A DNA stretch of 64,000 nt from Microcoleus vaginatus HSN003. Its GTDB lineage: Bacteria > Cyanobacteriota > Cyanobacteriia > Cyanobacteriales > Microcoleaceae. Below the pieces are notes generated by a model. The model was not told the DNA's origin and ran no database searches. It saw only the letters and a list, made by a program, of their open reading frames with translations. Positions 57,101 to 64,000 of the stretch are shown here, one piece after another. The translations under genes and the position numbers were made by a program. Where the stretch lies: positions 1,178,001 to 1,242,000 of the forward strand of contig NZ_CP031705.1 of the NCBI RefSeq assembly GCF_022701255.1, read 5' to 3'. Each line of letters starts with the position of its first letter. The first letter of the stretch is position 1.

Positions 57101-58389
57101 AAGTGATGAAACTCTGCATCTTGCAACCGTTGAGGTTTGTAACCAATAATCCGAGACGTGACAATCACTCGCACGCGGGGATACTCATTGGTAAACCGAT
57201 GAATCGCCGTAATTACATCTTCTCGTTTCCCGGCATCGAAAATTTCATCTAACCCGTCGAACATCACCACAGCATCGCCTGCTTTAAGCTGTTCCTGCAA
57301 TTGATGCTGATTCAAGTGACAAATTGAACCGGGACTTTGATGGAAAAATTCCAGGAAGTTCTTGCAATGTCCTGATTCCCCGCTGCGAATGTAAGTCCGC
57401 AATTCTATTAGCAGCGGAATCGGCAGAGATGTCACGCTATTTAAGGGCGATCTCGCCCAGTTTAATGCTAAATATTGTAACAGAGTAGACTTGCCAGAAC
57501 CCGGATCGCCTAAAATAACAATGTAGGGATACTTTTGCTTGTCATTGATAATATCTAACACGGGTACGATCGGCTGAGAAAAATAACCGCGCCGATATTT
57601 CTCTAAATTTTCTAGATCGATCGCGTCTAATTGATTGCTGTCTTGCAGCCGCCGTTGATGTTCTTTAGGAATTTCGTAAGCTTGGGGCACAAATGATTCG
57701 TAAATCGATCGCACATCTTGGAAAATAAAGATTTGCCAAACCTTCAGTTTTTCCCGATAATCGTAGGTATTGGGATCGACGCTGCTTAAATTGAGATTGC
57801 TGTAACGCTCGCACAGAGCTTCTTGATATTGCCTCAAGTCAAATTCGGGGATAATCCCCGCCGTTTCTTGAGTATTTTTCTGAATTCTCTCCAGATTTTG
57901 AGCATTCAAGATATCGCGCAAGTCTTTTGAGTCAAAGAGAATTCCTTGAACTTCTTCGAGATACTGATTAGCGATTCTTTCCCACTTAAATCTTCCTGGT
58001 AAAGGAGTTAAATCTAGTTGATTCCAGGTTTGTTCCAGAAGTTCTGCATCGAGAGATTCGCGATCGCTCTCAAAAGCCTTGCCCAAAATTTCCTTAACAG
58101 ACTTGTTATTGATAAACTGTTTAACATCTTGAATATACCCCTTACTTTCCTCGGGGGAAAGGCTGCCGTTTTTTAACTGCCGTTGCACCAACTCCAGAAA
58201 CTTTTTGATCGCTTGGCCCGCTGCGACTTTTCGCGGGTCTTTTTCGCCTAATAAGACGTTTTTCAGGGAATCTTTAAAAAAATCTTTAGCAAAATCCTTC
58301 GCGCCGTCTTTGACTAAATCTTCTAATATGGGTTTAACGAGAATGCCTACTGCTTCCGTTGCTCCCCAGAGTACCAGCCACTCGATCAT
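54106..58389 (-). CDS. NACHT-domain NTPase with ~20 HEAT-like repeats (bacterial NLR-like)
   Basis: This 1427-residue protein has three parts. The N-terminus (about 1-270) is helical, beginning with a hydrophobic and amphipathic segment (WLVLWGATEAVGILVKPILE). The NACHT NTPase (about 285-640) has Walker A GDPGSGKSTLL, Walker B VVMFDGLDEI, sensor VIVTSR and the winged-helix-like FVHRTFLEYFCA. The C-terminal half (about 750-1427) is an array of about 19 full and one partial 34-residue HEAT-like repeats with consensus GWKDDPETLPxLKQxAQSD. The layout is that of animal NLR and bacterial NACHT defence proteins, where repeats sense the trigger and the N-terminus is the effector; its role here is inferred. 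ATG 58389 is the start. Confidence 0.92.
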   Translation of the reverse strand: MIEWLVLWGATEAVGILVKPILEDLVKDGAKDFAKDFFKDSLKNVLLGEKDPRKVAAGQAIKKFLELVQRQLKNGSLSPEESKGYIQDVKQFINNKSVKEILGKAFESDRESLDAELLEQTWNQLDLTPLPGRFKWERIANQYLEEVQGILFDSKDLRDILNAQNLERIQKNTQETAGIIPEFDLRQYQEALCERYSNLNLSSVDPNTYDYREKLKVWQIFIFQDVRSIYESFVPQAYEIPKEHQRRLQDSNQLDAIDLENLEKYRRGYFSQPIVPVLDIINDKQKYPYIVILGDPGSGKSTLLQYLALNWARSPLNSVTSLPIPLLIELRTYIRSGESGHCKNFLEFFHQSPGSICHLNQHQLQEQLKAGDAVVMFDGLDEIFDAGKREDVITAIHRFTNEYPRVRVIVTSRIIGYKPQRLQDAEFHHFILQDLNAEQIQDFVGRWHELTFTDVGEKARIRDRMKRALAYSSTIRDLAGNPLLLTIMAILNRGQELPRDRAELYNQASRVLLYEWDVERSLVEDSRLDPKTIDAKDKQEMLRRVAYEMQAAPEGLAGNIISAGDLENTLTAYLKNKDFDKPKDRARLIIYQLRTRNFILCYLGADSYGFVHRTFLEYFCASEVVYRFKKTRPLCLDELKTEVFGKHWDDESWQEVLCLIAGLIDGKFTGKLIKFLSEQDGEGQKFRNLFLAAKCLDEVRDRNVIAAVESQLLERLKELTKYDLNDYHFRDTKNINLVRKIRTQAVAAVAATWKDDPETLPWLKQRAQLDDNWDVRRGAVQKLVRGWKNDSETLPILKQCAQSDANWYVRSSAVQELVRGWKDDSETLPWLKQRAQSDAKGDVRSSAVQEIARGWKDDPETLPWLKQRAQSDDNWDVRRAAVQELARGWKDDPETLPIVKQLAQFDENLAVRYSAVQELVRGWKDDPETLPILKQFAQSDHNSDVRRAAVQELVRGWKDDPETLTWLKQLAQSDHNSVVRRGAVQEIARRWKDDAETLPWLQQRAQSDDNWDVRQTAVQELVRGWKDDPETLPILKQGAQSDHNSNLRKTAVQELVRGWKDDPETLPILKQLAQFDENLAVRYSAVQELVRGWKDDPETLPILKQFAQSDHNSDVRRAAVQELVRGWKDDPETLPILKQLAQSDHNSVVRRGAVQEIAREWKDDPETLPILKQFAQSDDDSDGRRAAFQEIARGWKDDPETLPWLKQLAQSDHNSVVRSSAVQEVARRWKDDPETLPWLKQLTQSDHNSVVRSSAVQELARGWKDDPETLPLFTQVAQSDDNPAVRSSAVPELAWGWKDPLKTLPRIKQRAQSHYDSAVRKTAVQELVRGWKNDPTTLSWLKQRAQFDENSVVRQTAVQELVREWKNDPETLPLLKQLAQSDDNSVVRQTAVQELVRGWKDDPELLPILKQCPQSDDTQGKQLSLFS
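54109..56136 (-). repeat. 102-bp tandem repeats coding the HEAT-like array
   Basis: About twenty units of 102 bases lie head to tail. Most pairs differ at few positions. Units 5-7 and 10-12 of the array are almost the same, giving a 510-bp higher-order repeat (for example TAATTCTTGGACTGCTGCAC at 55021 and again at 55531). Confidence 0.9.
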
Positions 58390-58914
58390 AAAGCTAGCCC
58401 GAGAATTAATTTATCTTTATAATATAGCAATTATCAAGGATTGATGAAATTCTCCAAAACTGTAGGGTAATAATCTCCCCTGATTGGCCCGATAGGTTAG
58501 GGTAGTATCAGTTTTCTATCGCTGCGCTGCGATTAGCCCCGATCCCCCCTGATTGTTGCCCCCTACTACCCCTTAAAAATCGGGAAGAGCATCAAAGTTG
58601 CGCTTTTTTACAGGGATTTACGGGAGTTCGACTCGGCTATAACGAGCGATCGACAATTAGGTCTTTCCTTCTTGGTAGCGCTCTCAAAAGAGTAAAATTT
58701 TTATATTTTTTTTGTCGTTTGCTTGTGTTATACTCTAATAATGGGAGTGTGAGCAATTTTATATTAAGGCACAGATTCCTATTGTTTAATAGTACCTGGT
58801 AAATGGCAAAAAGTAAAGTAGTTGACCCCAAAAAAAACAAAAAATTTTTGAGATATCATTAAGAAAAGTAAAGCGTAAAATTGGTAAGTTGGCGATAAAA
58901 AGGTACAGACAATT
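58390..58914. other. intergenic region between NACHT and gor
   Basis: No gene is supported; short open frames here are not protein-like. It is A/T rich near 58680-58870 and probably holds the promoters of the two divergent neighbours. A 19-codon frame near 58804 (MAKSKVVDPKKNKK) is too short to judge. Confidence 0.4.
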
Positions 58915-60258
58915 ATGACATACGACTACGACTTGTTTGTGATAGGTGCGGGTTCCGGCGGATTAGCGAGTTCCAAGCGAGCAGCATCCTACGGCGCAAA
59001 AGTGGCGATCGCCGAAAATGACTTAGTAGGCGGAACCTGCGTAATTCGCGGCTGTGTCCCCAAAAAACTGATGGTGTACGCCTCAACATTTTCGCACCTT
59101 TATGAAGATGCGGTGGGCTACGGTTGGAGTCCAGTAGAAAGCAGCTTCGATTGGGAAAAACTCATCACCACAGTAGATGCAGAAGTGCGGCGGCTGAGCA
59201 AACTGCACATCAGCTTCCTCGAAAAAGCCGGAGTCGAATTAATCTCAGGATACGCCAAATTTATTGACCCCCATACCGTCGAAGTTGGTGACAAAAAATT
59301 TACCGCAGCCAAAATCTTAATAGCAGTCGGCGGAGAAGCCAGAAGAGTCCCAATTCCCGGCATCGAACACGCGATTACCTCCCGCGAAATCTTCCTCCAA
59401 AAAGAGCAGCCAAAACGGTTTGCCATTTGGGGGGGCGGCTACATCGGCGTCGAATTTGCTTGCATTATGAATGGGTTGGGAAGCCAAGTAACTCAAATCA
59501 TCCGCAGCGAGTTAATTTTGAACGACTTCGACACAGAAATTAGCACCAACGTGCAAGAAGGAATGATTAAGCACGGAATAAACATTTTGACCGAAAGCTC
59601 GATCAACCACATTGAGAAAACTCCAGAAGGCTTAAAAATAACTTTGTCGGGAAAATCCGAAGGAACGCTAGTAGTAGACGCGCTGTTGTGCGCTACCGGG
59701 CGCTTGCCCAACTTGGACAAATTGGCTTTAGAAAATGCGGGGGTAGAAATCGATAATTGTGCGATCGCAGTTACCAAAGACAGCCGCACCAGTCAGCCGC
59801 ACATTTTTGCTGTCGGAGATTGCACCAACCGCATCAATTTAACGCCAATTGCGATCGCCGAAGGACGCGCTTTTGCAGATACTGAATTTGGCAACAATCC
59901 GAGAGCAATCAGTTACGAAAATGTACCCTCAGCGGTATTTTCGCAGCCGGAAGCGGGTAGCGTCGGCTTAAACGAAGTGCAGGCTAGAGCAAAGTTTCCC
60001 GACTCAATTAAGTGCTACACAGCCAAGTTTCGGCCGATGTTTCACGCTTTGACAGGTGCAGACGAGAAAACTTTTGTCAAGTTAATCGTTGAAACTAATA
60101 CTGACAGAGTTTTGGGCGTGCACATGGTTGGGAAAGACGCGGGCGAGATTATTCAAGGAATGGCGATCGCTGTTAATATGGGAGCTACGAAGAAAGACTT
60201 CGACGCGACTATTGGCATTCACCCATCGACTGCTGAAGAGTTTGTTACTTTGCGGTAA
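58915..60258 (+). CDS. gor: glutathione-disulfide reductase
   Basis: The enzyme reduces oxidised glutathione with NADPH and FAD. The FAD loop is IGAGSGGLASSKRAA at 10-24, the redox-active disulfide CVIRGC is at about 42-47 within GGTCVIRGCVPKKLM, the NAD(P) loop is IWGGGYIGVEFAC near 170, FAVGDCTNRINLTPIA binds FAD near 300, and the C-terminal catalytic His-Glu pair lies in IGIHPSTAEEF. Length (447 residues) is normal. A strong palindrome follows the gene. Confidence 0.95.
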   Translation: MTYDYDLFVIGAGSGGLASSKRAASYGAKVAIAENDLVGGTCVIRGCVPKKLMVYASTFSHLYEDAVGYGWSPVESSFDWEKLITTVDAEVRRLSKLHISFLEKAGVELISGYAKFIDPHTVEVGDKKFTAAKILIAVGGEARRVPIPGIEHAITSREIFLQKEQPKRFAIWGGGYIGVEFACIMNGLGSQVTQIIRSELILNDFDTEISTNVQEGMIKHGINILTESSINHIEKTPEGLKITLSGKSEGTLVVDALLCATGRLPNLDKLALENAGVEIDNCAIAVTKDSRTSQPHIFAVGDCTNRINLTPIAIAEGRAFADTEFGNNPRAISYENVPSAVFSQPEAGSVGLNEVQARAKFPDSIKCYTAKFRPMFHALTGADEKTFVKLIVETNTDRVLGVHMVGKDAGEIIQGMAIAVNMGATKKDFDATIGIHPSTAEEFVTLR

Positions 60259-60271
60259 AGCGGGCGAAGCA

Positions 60272-60293
60272 GCCAGGGGTTTAAACCCCTGGC
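60272..60293. terminator. perfect 22-bp palindrome after gor
   Basis: GCCAGGGG-TTTAAA-CCCCTGGC is a perfect palindrome followed by TAATAGCTAAA. A related hairpin (CCAGGGGTTGAAAACCCCTG then TAATAGCTAAA) lies at about 52062-52096, so this is also a member of a dispersed repeat. Confidence 0.55.
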
Positions 60294-60330
60294 TAATAGC
60301 TAAAGTCGGTTAAAACTGACTCAAGAAAAC

Positions 60331-60424
60331 TATTTTGAAGAACAGGCAGGATGCCTGTTCCACAAAACAATTTAATTTTCTGGTTGTGGGGTGGGCGTCC
60401 CGCCCGCCCAAAAATACAATTTAG
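60331..60424. repeat. dispersed GGAACAGGCATCCTGCCTG-type repeat (inverted copy)
   Basis: AACAGGCAGGATGCCTGTTCCAC is followed by an A/T-rich spacer and GGGTGGGCGTCCCGCCCGCCC. This is the inverse-oriented relative of the copies at 36230-36310 and 61010-61150. Confidence 0.6.
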
Positions 60425-60442
60425 ATACAAAACAGCTTATTA

Positions 60443-60979
60443 ATGAGTAATTCAACCAAACAAAACAAAATTTTAGCATTCTATCTCGGTCAGCAGCCTG
60501 ATTCACAAGGTCGGGCGCTCGACCATATTTGGTCGTGGGATTACCAGAAGCTGGAATCCGTGCACAATTACATTCAATGGCTGTTTCCGCTGAGAGAAAA
60601 GAGCCGCTTTAATTCCACTGCTCCTACTTTAAATGATGAGGTAATTCAAGCTTTTAGAACAAGTGAAGAGTTGAGAAGTCGCTTAGTCAAATCTCTAAAA
60701 GTCATGCTGGCATTTTACGGGCTGGAATGCCGCGAAGGGGAAAACGCAGAAATAGTAATTGCCAAATCAGACGAATATTTGTCAAGAAAAAGAGAGTGGA
60801 TTGAACCCTTTAATCACAACTACCTGCGGCTGACTAGGATTCTTACAAGTTTGACAGAGTTGGGATTGAAGAATTATGCTTTGGCTCTTTTTAGATGTTT
60901 GGATGAGATATATAATGAAAATCAAGAAATTATTGGTTTAAAAACTTATACATATTGGAAAAATGCTGTAAATAGTTAG
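60443..60979 (+). CDS. opioid growth factor receptor-like (OGFr_N) domain protein
   Basis: The 178-residue protein matches the OGFr conserved domain found in animals and in scattered bacteria: ILAFYLGQQPDSQGRALDHI, WSWDYQKLESVHNYIQWLFP and FRTSEELRSRLVKSLKVMLAFYGL. The bacterial role is unknown. The start ATG 60443 gives the domain from its first helix. It lies alone between two repeat clusters, a setting typical of transferred genes, though this is only inference. Confidence 0.85.
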   Translation: MSNSTKQNKILAFYLGQQPDSQGRALDHIWSWDYQKLESVHNYIQWLFPLREKSRFNSTAPTLNDEVIQAFRTSEELRSRLVKSLKVMLAFYGLECREGENAEIVIAKSDEYLSRKREWIEPFNHNYLRLTRILTSLTELGLKNYALALFRCLDEIYNENQEIIGLKTYTYWKNAVNS

Positions 60980-61009
60980 AATCGATATTTGGGACTTGCC
61001 GCCATAGCC

Positions 61010-61160
61010 AACCCTACTCCCCACAAAAAAATTAAATTTTTGTGGAACAGACATCTTGCCTGTTAGGGGCAGGCTAGAAGCCCAACCCCTACTCCCCACA
61101 AGAAAATTTATTTAATTTTTGTGGAACAGGCATCTTGCCTGTTACTGACATTGGTGCAGT
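61010..61160. repeat. two tandem copies of a dispersed palindromic repeat
   Basis: The block CCCTACTCCCCACAA-spacer-TTTTTGTGGAACAGrCATCTTGCCTGTTA occurs twice, at about 61013-61064 and 61088-61143. One more copy lies at about 36239-36300. The second is followed by ATTGGTGCAG, which resembles part of the MITE-like end at 11984. Confidence 0.7.
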
Positions 61161-61256
61161 TTTCCACTCCAAGCGGATTCATGCTCAAAATATTATTTTA
61201 AGTAATTTGAACCTTTTTCGAGATCGCCCTGTCTAAACACTTCAGATAACGAACTG

Positions 61257-61865
61257 GTGGGGGAGACTTCACAGGTGTTAGGTGTGTCAGCCAATGTTTT
61301 AACCGATGACTGTTCCGACTCGGACTTAGTTGCTCAATGTTTAAAGGGCGATCGCACTTGCTTTCGCTACCTTTACCAACGCTACCAACACAAAGTCAGG
61401 TCAACCCTTTACCAACTCTGCGGCCCCTCGCTTCTTGACGATTTAGCACAAGAAGTATTCCTGCGAGTCTGGAAAGGATTGCCCCAACTCAAGCACCAGG
61501 AAAACTTTTCTACTTGGCTTTATCGAATCACTTGGAATGTGGCTTCCGACCAAAGACAAGCATTTGCTAAACAGCATTCTTTTGACTCCCAACTCAAAAA
61601 TCAAGAAACAATGGAGCGGGTTATTCTCAAAGATAATACATCGGACTTGATGCAGTTGCACTATCAAGATTTAGTGCAGCGAGGATTGGAGCAATTGAGC
61701 TTTGAACACCGCAGCGTTTTGGTGCTGCACGACCTAGAAGACATCCCGCAAAAAGAAGTAGCCCAAATTTTGGGACTGCCGGCGGGTACTGTCAAATCTC
61801 GCGTGTTTTATGCCCGAAATGCTGTGCGGCAATTTTTGCAAAAAGAAGGTGTCAGCGAGCTATGA
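61257..61865 (+). CDS. RNA polymerase sigma factor, ECF type
   Basis: The protein (about 196-202 residues) has sigma region 2 (about 40-105: LYQRYQHKVRSTLYQLCG, DDLAQEVFLRVWKGL, FSTWLYRITWN) and region 4 (about 140-195: RSVLVLHDLEDIPQKEVAQIL, AGTVKSRVFYARNAVR). Such factors respond to envelope or oxidative signals and are held by an anti-sigma factor. GTG 61257 is the longest start; GTG 61275 has GGGGGAG nine bases upstream and may be the true one. It overlaps the next gene at ATGA. Confidence 0.94.
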   Translation: MGETSQVLGVSANVLTDDCSDSDLVAQCLKGDRTCFRYLYQRYQHKVRSTLYQLCGPSLLDDLAQEVFLRVWKGLPQLKHQENFSTWLYRITWNVASDQRQAFAKQHSFDSQLKNQETMERVILKDNTSDLMQLHYQDLVQRGLEQLSFEHRSVLVLHDLEDIPQKEVAQILGLPAGTVKSRVFYARNAVRQFLQKEGVSEL

Positions 61866-62308
61866 ATAACCCCAGCAGCGACCAAGAGTTAGTAAATTTC
61901 TTGAAGCAACATCGCCCAAATATTCCTGAAGCTGCACCAGATTTAGAGCAAAAAATTCTAGCAGCAATAGAAAGTAATCAGGCGAGTGTTTTCCATGAAA
62001 CCTACCGGGAAAAAACGCGATTAAGTGGCTCAGCTAAGTCTGGTGACAGGTTAAAAATATCCTCTGTTTCTAAGTGGGCTTTCTCGTCTGCGATTGCTGC
62101 TAGCCTGCTATTTTTTTGGTCGGGCTACCGTCCGTTTCAGACTGCACAATTGCCAGATGAGGAAATAGCTAAGTTAGAAGCATTTTTAGTTACTAACTGG
62201 GAGGGTGTTCTCCATGACTCTCCCCAAGAAACTATGACGGATAGCTCACAAACAGACTGGTTGACTTTCAGCCCTGGTGCTGACAGTGAACCGCCAACAA
62301 ATAAGTAA
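61862..62308 (+). CDS. anti-sigma factor-like membrane protein
   Basis: The start ATG overlaps the sigma stop codon (ATGA), so translation is coupled. The 148-residue protein has a cytoplasmic N-terminus (about 1-75), one span (about 76-95, [18 protein letters not shown]) and a short outside part. No HxxxCxxC zinc motif is present, so it is not a ZAS anti-sigma factor. The function is inferred from gene order and topology. Confidence 0.72.
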   Translation: MNNPSSDQELVNFLKQHRPNIPEAAPDLEQKILAAIESNQASVFHETYREKTRLSGSAKSGDRLKISSVSKWAFSSAIAASLLFFWSGYRPFQTAQLPDEEIAKLEAFLVTNWEGVLHDSPQETMTDSSQTDWLTFSPGADSEPPTNK

Positions 62309-62327
62309 TATCAAAGAGGTAATTTTC

Positions 62328-62813
62328 ATGTCAATTCGTCGTATTTCTGCCCTAGCCGTTTTAATGCTGACTCTCGGCAGCACAGTCGCAGCAATAGCAG
62401 TTCCTAATCCGCTAGAAGCGGAAACAATTGCCCAAAACCAGCGTCCCAATCGACCCGCTGGCAGGGAAGGTGGGATGTTCGAGAAACTTAATTTAAGCGC
62501 AGACCAACAGCAGCAAATGCAGGCAGTTCGCGAGCGGTACAAAGACCAAGTTTCCCAGCGGATGCAAGCAGTCCGCCAAGCCAGACAAGAATTGGACACG
62601 ATGATGTCCGGCACGGCAAATGCCAGCGAAATTCGTGAAAAACACCGTCAAATCATCGGATTGAGGCAGCAGTTGGAAGAGGTTCGATTTGAAAGTACAC
62701 TCGCAATGCGAGAACTGCTCACAGCCGAACAGCGCAGCCAATTAGCTCAAATGATGCAGCAGCGCCGACAAAATGCTAAAAACCGGATGCAAAACCGTCA
62801 AAAAGCGCAGTAA
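62328..62813 (+). CDS. Spy/CpxP-like exported protein
   Basis: A signal peptide (ISALAVLMLTLGSTVAAIA, about 5-24) precedes a helical domain with NLSADQQQQMQAVRERYKDQ, LRQQLEEVRFESTLAM and LLTAEQRSQLAQMMQQRRQ. This LTxxQ-type repeat is the mark of Spy/CpxP and CnrX-like periplasmic proteins, which hold unfolded proteins or metals. Start ATG 62328 has AGAGG upstream. The tail is rich in Gln, Arg and Asn. It completes a three-gene sigma-antisigma-sensor operon layout. Confidence 0.88.
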   Translation: MSIRRISALAVLMLTLGSTVAAIAVPNPLEAETIAQNQRPNRPAGREGGMFEKLNLSADQQQQMQAVRERYKDQVSQRMQAVRQARQELDTMMSGTANASEIREKHRQIIGLRQQLEEVRFESTLAMRELLTAEQRSQLAQMMQQRRQNAKNRMQNRQKAQ

Positions 62814-62832
62814 TTGACGAGTAGTTTTGAGC

Positions 62833-62867
62833 GAATCGCAGGGTGCGCCTATCACACTCTGCGATTC
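62833..62867 (+). terminator. stem-loop after the Spy-like gene
   Basis: GAATCGCAG (62833-62841) and CTGCGATTC (62859-62867) form a perfect nine-base stem, with GGGTG in the loop that may pair with CACACT. No T tract follows, so it may be a weak terminator. Confidence 0.5.
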
Positions 62868-63158
62868 ATTGTACGCAGGTAAATGTTAATAAATTCAGGC
62901 TTCGATAAAGGCAGGTTTTATGTAATCTATGCGATAGTTGAGTCTCTCCGAAAAAGCAATTCAAAAGCACAAAAATTTTAAGTCGAGGCGATTGCTTTAT
63001 CTTTTTATAACCAGTCTAAAAAAAACAATTTAAATGCGTGCGAGTGCTTGATATATTCCGAATATCAGTATATATTTTCTTGGAGTTAGTGTCGGATTTT
63101 TTTTATAACTCATTTTAAGTTACAGTAATTAGTTGAGAAGTCTCATAAAAATTTCTGG
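62868..63158. other. A/T-rich intergenic region
   Basis: I see no gene or clear motif. The promoter of the YqiA-like gene at 63159 probably lies here. Confidence 0.35.
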
Positions 63159-63851
63159 ATGAATCTACATAACGATTCGAGTTACATTTATTTACATGGA
63201 TTTGCTTCAAGTCCCGATTCCCTTAAGGCTAAATATTTCCGCGATCGCTTTTCTTACCTAGGAATTGACCTAAAGACTCCTGATCTCAATCAAAAGGATT
63301 TTTCGGGGCTCACTCTCAGCCGCCAATTAAACCAAATAGAAACAGAATTTTTGCCAACCAAATCCTCTCAATCTCTCACAGAAAATGTAAAAAATATCGG
63401 GGAAGTCACCATAATAGGGTCGAGTTTTGGGGGGCTGACAGCGGCTTGGTTGGCCCAGCGACAATTGTCAGTACAGCAAATAGTTTTGTTAGCGCCGGCT
63501 TTTGAATTTATCTCCCACTGGCTGCCACTGTTGGGACAGCAACAGTTAGAAAAGTGGCAGTCTGAGAAATATCTGCCCGTTTACCACTACGGCGAACAGG
63601 GTTATCTGCCACTGCATTATCAGTTTTTGGCAGATATGGCTCAATACCCTGAACAAAAATTAATGCGTTCCGTGCCTACGTTAATTCTTCACGGCAAGCA
63701 TGATACAATAATACCGATTCAAGCTAGCAGAAATTTTGCCGCTAACCGTCCCTGGGTGCAATTAATCGAATTAGAAGATGATCATTCTTTGGGAAATGTC
63801 CTAGCGGAAATGTGGGAAGCGATTCAAAAGTTTTGCCAATTCAAAAATTAA
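63159..63851 (+). CDS. YqiA/YcfP family alpha/beta hydrolase
   Basis: The protein (230 residues) is an alpha/beta hydrolase: oxyanion loop YLHGFASSPDSLKAKYF near residue 10, nucleophile serine in TIIGSSFGGLTAAWLA (GxSxG form) near 90, and the later DTIIPIQASRN and DDHSLG segments supply the acid and histidine. YqiA enzymes act as esterases on short chains. It is followed by a glucokinase-like gene 32 bases later in the same direction. Confidence 0.87.
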   Translation: MNLHNDSSYIYLHGFASSPDSLKAKYFRDRFSYLGIDLKTPDLNQKDFSGLTLSRQLNQIETEFLPTKSSQSLTENVKNIGEVTIIGSSFGGLTAAWLAQRQLSVQQIVLLAPAFEFISHWLPLLGQQQLEKWQSEKYLPVYHYGEQGYLPLHYQFLADMAQYPEQKLMRSVPTLILHGKHDTIIPIQASRNFAANRPWVQLIELEDDHSLGNVLAEMWEAIQKFCQFKN

Positions 63852-63883
63852 AATTTGACCAACTTGCAAGTCTTAACAATCAA

Positions 63884-64000
63884 ATGACTGAACAAGATCG
63901 ATCGACTCGCACCTTAGCCGTTGACATTGGCGGAAGTGGCATCAAAGTTATGGTGTTGGACAATGAAGGCCAACCCCAAACGGAACGCAGCCGTTTAGAA
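63884..64000 (+). CDS. ROK-family polyphosphate glucokinase, N-terminal part
   Basis: Thirty-nine codons are visible before the right edge. RTLAVDIGGSGIKVMVLDN is the phosphate-1 loop of ROK sugar kinases; the IGGSGIK form is typical of polyphosphate glucokinases (PpgK). The rest is outside the window. Confidence 0.7.
   Translation, partial: MTEQDRSTRTLAVDIGGSGIKVMVLDNEGQPQTERSRLE

Overview
The window comes from a filamentous cyanobacterium of the Microcoleus/Oscillatoria/Phormidium kind. The octamer GCGATCGC and its core recur throughout, genes for sulfolipid synthesis (sqdB, sqdX), phycobiliprotein assembly (CpcT), cytochrome b6f (a PetL-like gene), thylakoid maintenance (Vipp1), phylloquinone (menB) and GUN4 are present, and a decayed psbA end is visible. 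Genus is an inference from gene content and repeat style.

Layout. 1-3.4 kb: a membrane sensor cut by the left edge and a diguanylate cyclase response regulator, both leftward. 4.3-10.9 kb: housekeeping genes (tpiA, folP, a band-7 protein, a TPR protein, aroB). 11-12.7 kb: mobile debris, including an ORF-less HEARO/IscB-type RNA element 30 bases ahead of petL, a 123-bp MITE-like repeat and a truncated copy of a small HTH gene. 13.3-17 kb: cpcT, sqdB, sqdX. 17.6-22.5 kb: signalling (GAF-GAF-PAS adenylate cyclase, receiver-histidine kinase, zinc-ribbon GUN4 protein). 22.58-22.89 kb: tRNA-Arg(CCU) split by a group I intron. 25.5-31.7 kb: leftward lipid genes (plsC, a PstS-like protein, a PspA-like gene broken by one stop codon, fabD, fabH, plsX). 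32-36 kb: dacB, rpsP, a KH protein, phoH, a ChuX-like protein.

36.4-47 kb is the most eroded part: the psbA remnant, a truncated Uma2 gene, a pseudogene of a two-partner-secretion pore, a 135-bp tandem duplication, then vipp1 and a second pspA-like gene separated by a stand-alone TnpB element, a SPOR-domain membrane protein and a second TnpB element. 47.4-53.9 kb returns to ordinary genes (menB, terB, tadA, plsC, an ABC ATPase) with strong GGAAGAA microsatellites. 54.1-58.4 kb is one 1427-residue NACHT NTPase with about twenty nearly identical 34-residue HEAT-like repeats, a candidate bacterial NLR-type immune or conflict protein. The right end holds gor, an OGFr-like gene, a three-gene sigma / anti-sigma / Spy-like operon, a YqiA-like hydrolase and the start of a polyphosphate-glucokinase-like ROK gene.

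The strongest candidates for new biology are the ORF-less HEARO element in the petL leader, the NACHT-HEAT gene with its homogenised repeats, the TnpB gene bracketed by two matching 31-nt hairpins between two PspA paralogues, and the PspA-like gene split by a TAA-ATG junction. No CRISPR array, prophage or rRNA was seen.
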